From Isoetes taiwanensis (taxonomy: Eukaryota; Streptophyta; Lycopodiopsida; Isoetales; Isoetaceae): 64,000 nucleotides of DNA. Location of the stretch: the NCBI GenBank assembly GCA_021234155.1, contig JAJEKV010000008.1, positions 16,404,006 to 16,468,005 of the forward strand, in the 5' to 3' direction. Both the position numbers and the translations under genes were made by a program. This document shows positions 59,180-64,000 of this stretch, one piece after another. Each line of letters starts with the position of its first letter. The stretch's first letter is position 1. The notes under the pieces were generated by a model, which did no database searches, was not told where the DNA came from, and saw nothing but the letters and a program-made list of their open reading frames with translations.

Positions 59180-61320
59180 TGTGCATTAGAAAATAGATAG
59201 GATATTTTATACTATAGTATTGCATTTTGATCTCCATTGAACAAAGGTATAATAATAAGATATGATATTTGAAAGTTATTTATTTTCGACTTTCTTGGAT
59301 CTGCGTTGCCTTTCTTGACCAGCTAGTCAAGAAAGGCCCCTCCAAGAAAATGTTTTTTTTTGAGGAATTAAAAAAATTTGAAAAAAAAAGTATTTTTTTT
59401 TTTTTAATATTTGTACTATAACTCTTATGGGTTTACTTATTCATGCATGTGAGTAGTACACAGGCTTAGGCATATTGGCTATTGATGGACCATGGTTCTA
59501 AAGGTATAAAGCTGAGCTATATTGATAGATCTTTTCATAAACCATGGGGAGTGCACACCAATATTTTGGTCTTCAGTATTGGTTTTTTTTTTAAATAGTT
59601 GGACTATGATTCTTTATGGCTTATGTGGCCATGTGTCAACAGATACGTGGCTCTAATTATAAGTACACAATATATGGTTTTTTTTTTTATAAATGGCAGC
59701 CCCTGCAAAATCTCTTCGGGTCTCTCTAAATCCGTTCAGCAAGGCCATCTGAACAGAATCGGCTCCTAAAGTAATATTGGTGATCCAACAAAAAAACCTG
59801 CAATTAAAAAACTGCCTGAATCGAACTCCAATTAACTGTATCAAAATGTCCACGAATAAATATCTTCAGAAAAGATCATCTTCTTCAGATAAAACTCCAA
59901 TCGCAATTCTCCTGATCATGCCTCTCATGCATAGGCGGCTTCTTCATGTCAGGCTTCTCCAATCACAAAAGGTTCACAGATTCTTCTACATGCCTTCTAA
60001 TGAATCAACTTGTATAAGACAACGATCTTCAAATGTTTTGGTTTCGCCTCTTTGTGTCATGACCCACCAATTTCAAGATCCAAGATCCACCTTCTGTATC
60101 AAATCCAGTTGGAGTACTCTTCACTTAATCCATCTGTATCTGCCCTTTTCCTGATGCGTCATTGAATCTGCACAACCCTTCTTCTTCCTTTTTTAATATC
60201 CACAGACCTTTTTCTTTTCTATCTTGCTGCCATGGCACCATAAACTATAGTAGTTAAACTATTGAATGTTGGATGCTGATTTTTCAACATCTTGTACTTG
60301 CAACTCGCTTGATGAACATGAAGATCCCCCGCTGATCCAGGAAAAATTTCTAAATTTTTCCACAGGTTATTCCTTGCCTATTGAATCTGGCTTCTCTCAC
60401 ACGGCCCGGATCTCACAACTAATCAAACTTGCATACGCCAGATTTTGCAAAACGTAGAAATTAGTTGGTCGATTTATATAGCAAGAAATAGGAGAATGTT
60501 TTTTCCACATTAACACAATCTAACCCGAGGTGATGCAAATCGTATCGTGGGTAGCCTTTAGAAACAACATGAAGTAGGCTATGCATAACCAAACCTTAAG
60601 CACGGTGAGATATTGTGCGATCCAATAAGCAAATAAATTACAATATGCAAGAGCATCAACAATTAAGAATCTTATTTGCTATGAGATGCACCAAGGAATG
60701 TAATCCGAGTTAAACAACGCCAACGGGTTATGTGGATCAGACCTCCAAGATTGAAGCACAAGTTGATAGAGGAAAGAAACTAGAATAAGCATTTGTGATG
60801 ACCTCCAACTTTAATTGCAAAAGGGCCAATCGATTTAGAAACATGGCATCATCTCCACTAATAATAGAGCAAGCCTAGTTGTTTGAATTTGCTTGAAAAG
60901 GGGCCATTGATTGATCAGATTAATTAGACCGAAGAACAGGAGAAAGAAAATAGAAGCAAAATATACATGTCTATAATATGTTTCTTTTTTGCTCTTTTAT
61001 AATAGCCTGTCCTTATTTACTGTATGAAATCAAATATTCGAATATATGCGCTTCATTTTCTTATTTCTATGGAATGTGTAAGAAATCTTATAGCAAATTG
61101 TTATATCAAGGCCTAGACTTAAAATTGTGACAAGATCTTCTCCGACATTGCCAAGTATATGTTTCGTGAAGATATTATTCAATTACTAGTTCTATCAATC
61201 GAGCTAGTTAGCACAACTTCAAATGAACAATATCCAGACTAGTGCCGCACCTCAATAAAATATTCTAAACCATTATAAGAATCATAGAGGTTACTATTCA
61301 TTTGGATATGATTACATCAC
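59180..61320. other. Intergenic, nothing firmly recognised
   Basis: Low-complexity T-runs at 59350-59405, 59586 and 59681. A minus-strand piece ending near 59680 (LGADSVQMALLNGFRETRRD, then an A-run on that strand) could be the 3' end of a retroposed sequence. Frames at 59777-60154 and 60266-60457 are not recognised. Confidence 0.35.
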
Positions 61321-61839
61321 TGTAGCAATTCATATCCTAAAGTATTGGTTTCCCCGAGAGCCCAAGCACTCAACAGCACTCACAGCACTTGCCGATTGCA
61401 CTATCCACCCTCGTCCGCTCCCGCATTCATCTGCCCTGCTCTATATACCCATTATCTGTCGGTGTATTCAGCTCAGTCCGACGGTTTTCTTGGTCTTGCT
61501 AATTTTCACCTTAGCCCAAACAATATCCCACAGTCGTTCTCATATTCTCGAGATCAGCTGGATTTTCTCATATATGAATATCCCACATGCATTTCGTTTA
61601 TGTTATGACCTCGAACCATTGAAGCAAATATAACTCCAAATATTGTCTCACTTCATATGCAACCTTTGAACCTAAATGCAACTGTGTTCTTCAATCTCCA
61701 ACTGTGCTCTTTATCTTAACCAATATGATCATGAAGATCATAGTGCCCTGCAACTTAGATCATATGGTAATCCTTAGATATGAACATTGTGTTAACAACT
61801 TCCTTTGAGAATGAATCATATAACATGATTATCCCAACA
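61321..61839 (-). mobile_element. Candidate 3' LTR of the copia element
   Basis: Right edge is well defined: on the minus strand the polypurine tract GAAGGGGGAAT is followed at once by TGTTGGGATAATC, the usual TG start of an LTR. The left edge is uncertain. Either 61321 (minus strand ending TTGCTACA) or 61601 (ending CATAACA) gives a TG...CA end. The longer choice includes a TATATAG box near 61440-61447 in the right orientation. The 5' LTR lies outside the window, so the edge cannot be checked here. Confidence 0.5.
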
Positions 61840-61848
61840 ATTCCCCCT

Positions 61849-64000
61849 TCATGTTATATCAGTATGCTGAATTTGTCTTCTGAGTTCTGCAAATCTTTTT
61901 TCTGTTAGGACCTTTGTTAATATGTCTGCAAGTTGCACTGCAGTATTCATATATGTCAATTTTGCTAAGCCCTTGCTAACTGCTTCCCTAATAAAATGTA
62001 GTTCTAGCTCAATGTGCTTTGACCTTTCATGCAGTACAGGGTCCTTTGACATTGCTATACAACTGGTGCTGTCACAAAAAATTTCTGTAGCTAGTGGTTG
62101 CAAGAAGCCAAGTTCTGTAAGTAATCTTCTTTCCCAAATTACCTCTTTAACACAAAGTGTGGCTGCTGCATACTCTGCCTCAGCACTTGATAAGGCTATT
62201 GAGCTTTGTTTCTTGCACTTCCAGGCTATTGGTCCACCTCCCAAGAACATCAAATATCCTGAAGTAGACTTTCTAGTGTCCAAGTCACCTCCCCAATCTG
62301 CATCACAGTAAGATTTCAAGATTAAATCTTGTGTGCAATAAGTGATCCCAACATCCATAGTTCCTTTAAGATATCTAATCACCCTTTTTGCTGCAACCCA
62401 ATGATCTCTCCTGGGATCATTATTATACCTCGCCAAAACATTTACAATGTGAGCTATGTCCGCCTTGTACAGCTTGGCTACATAGGATAAACATCCTATC
62501 AAAAAGACCTGTAAGGTGTTTTAATCATCTCTCTTTCTTTTCACCGCCATTTTTTTGTCACATTTGGTCTGAAATTTTGCTTCCTGTCACAACAGGTGTT
62601 TTACAAACATTGCACTCCTCCATTTTAAATTTTTTTAGCATGCTCTCAATCTGATTTCTCTGAGATAATATCATGACTTTATTGGCTCGATCCCTTTTTA
62701 CTTCAATCTCTAATTTGCAACTCTCCAAGGTCTGACATTTTGAATCTTTTGTTCAACATATCTTTGCAATGTTGCAAACAATTTTGTCCTTTTGCTATCA
62801 TGATGTTATCATCTACATAAAGTGCAATAATACACCATTCATTCCCTGCTTCAAACTTGTAGATATTTCCATCATTTCTGAATTTGCTAAATCCCTGATC
62901 AACTAGGAAGGAATCCATGCACGTGTACCACTACCTTGGTGATTGCTTAAGACCATATACAGCTCTCTTAAGTTTCCAGACTTTATTTTCCCCTTCTTCA
63001 AATCCTGGTGGCTGTCTCATAAAGATCTCTTCTTCAAGTTTTGCATTTAAAAATGCAGTGTTCACGTCCATGTGATGGACTTCAAGATCACAAGCATTTG
63101 CAATAGATAATAGCATTCTTATGCTGTTCATTTTGACTAATGGTGAGAAAATTTCTTCATAATCATACCCTTTTCTTTGTGAAAATCCTTGAGCAAACCA
63201 ATCAGATTTTGGTGTTTTTCCATCTGGTCCAGCTTTTCAATTTGAATAACCACTTATTTCCAACTATATTCTTTCTCTGCAGTGTATCTACTAGCTCAAA
63301 GGTTTCAAATCCTTCTAAATGATGCTAATTCATCATTCATGGCTTTTTTAACCATTCTATTCTTTTATCAGCCAAGGTCAATGCTTCATAATAAGACTTA
63401 GGTACATTAGTATCTAAGTGCATTAGTATTTCAAACAAATCATGAATCTCATCTTCATTTTCTTGAAGTCTTTTGCTCCTTCCAAGTTCATCCCTTCCCA
63501 ATTGGTTTGTGTCTACCTTTGTGCTCTTCTTGCGGCTCGACCTCTTTTTTCTTCTTCTTCCTTATTTGCTTACCACTGTGACTCATTACCAAGTTCTCGC
63601 TCCTATTCCCATAGCATTGTTGTCTTCAATTGCTAAATGATCCTCTTTGTCGTGATCAACATTTAGGTCGGTATTTTCAATAAATGTGAATTGTCTTATT
63701 AGGAATTATTATTTCATCTTCTCAATCCTCATCCATATTATTGAGCTGCTCATTTGCTTGGGGTTTTTCAAAGAAACGTGATCCTCTGTTAATTCCTCTC
63801 CGAGGCTTATATTCAATAGCAAAGATCATTCACATTTACCTTTGGTATTAGTTTGTAAAATTGATCTTCATCAAAGATCACATCCCTACTTATCACAATT
63901 CTTCTCTTATGAGGATCAAATAATCTGTAGGCTTTTTCGAGTGTCATATCCTACCATATATGATATTAGAGATTTGTCATCAAGTTTTTTCTAAGCTCAT
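61849..64000 (-). mobile_element. Ty1/copia retrotransposon, 3' half, frame-broken
   Basis: Minus strand, running in from the right edge. In order: a post-integrase segment with YRLFDPHKRRIVISRDVIFDE (63860-63960), then a low-complexity linker. The reverse transcriptase begins near 63230 and includes LEVHHMDVNTAFLNAKLEEE and VYGLKQSPR (62931-63131), then FRNDGNIYKF and the catalytic YVDD (62703-62918). LSQRNQIESMLKKFKMEECN follows at about 62585-62670. RNase H is at 61849-62502 with CDADWGGDLDTRKSTSGY, LSSAEAEYAAA, CDSTSCIAMSKDPV and KHIE. Gag, protease and most of integrase are beyond the window. At least three frameshifts or stops separate the pieces. Confidence 0.93.

Noticed and set aside
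58893-59237. 114-codon minus-strand frame of repeated FYSIL
   Set aside because: It is a translation of the TAGAA array and the adjoining minisatellite.
61922-62311. 129-codon plus-strand frame
   Set aside because: It is the antisense shadow of the copia RNase H domain.

Overview
This is nuclear DNA from a land plant, probably a large, repeat-rich genome. The evidence is a Ty1/copia retrotransposon, non-LTR retrotransposons (LINEs) with an apurinic-type endonuclease and reverse transcriptase, miniature inverted-repeat elements, TATA boxes, intron-like AT-rich spacers, and a gene family ending in a Dof-type zinc finger, a fold known only from green plants. I cannot name the species. There is no sign of operons, CRISPR arrays, rRNA or a confident tRNA.

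Layout. About 21 kb (1-21056) is repeated in direct orientation at 30304-58245. The left end of the first copy runs off the window. The two copies are nearly identical over long stretches. They differ structurally in three ways: copy 2 carries a 6.5 kb LINE (35435-41916) absent from copy 1; the core of a foldback element is inverted (3913-4355 versus 34214-34663); and a pyrimidine-rich element lies in opposite orientation (about 20312-20870 versus 57085-58050). Each copy holds, in order: intergenic DNA with a TGCATG microsatellite, the foldback element, a 5'-truncated LINE (about 6410-8850 / 43222-45580), a zone of degenerate tandem units with hairpin elements and repeated TATA modules (9.2-15.3 kb / 46.0-52.1 kb), an acidic-repeat gene ending in a Dof-like finger (15352-16960 / 52157-53770), and about 3.5 kb of unrecognised sequence.

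The 9.2 kb between the copies holds a diverged paralogue of the same gene (21277-22360), a three-fold degenerate repeat, two unrecognised open frames, a local tandem duplication, and a diverged third copy of the start of the window (27600-28160). After copy 2 come a possible polyadenylated retrocopy, a minisatellite, a long TAGAA array, about 2 kb of unrecognised DNA, and the 3' half of a copia element on the minus strand running off the right end.

Two points shape how the rest should be read. First, many differences between the copies fall at CAG/CTG sites (one copy CAG or CTG, the other CG, CGT or ACG), and which copy is damaged alternates. This looks like base-calling error at methylated CHG sites, so many frameshifts here may not be real. 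Second, the acidic-repeat/Dof-like family, with its finger at the C-terminus and a promoter module copied five times per duplicate, is the most unusual biology in the window.
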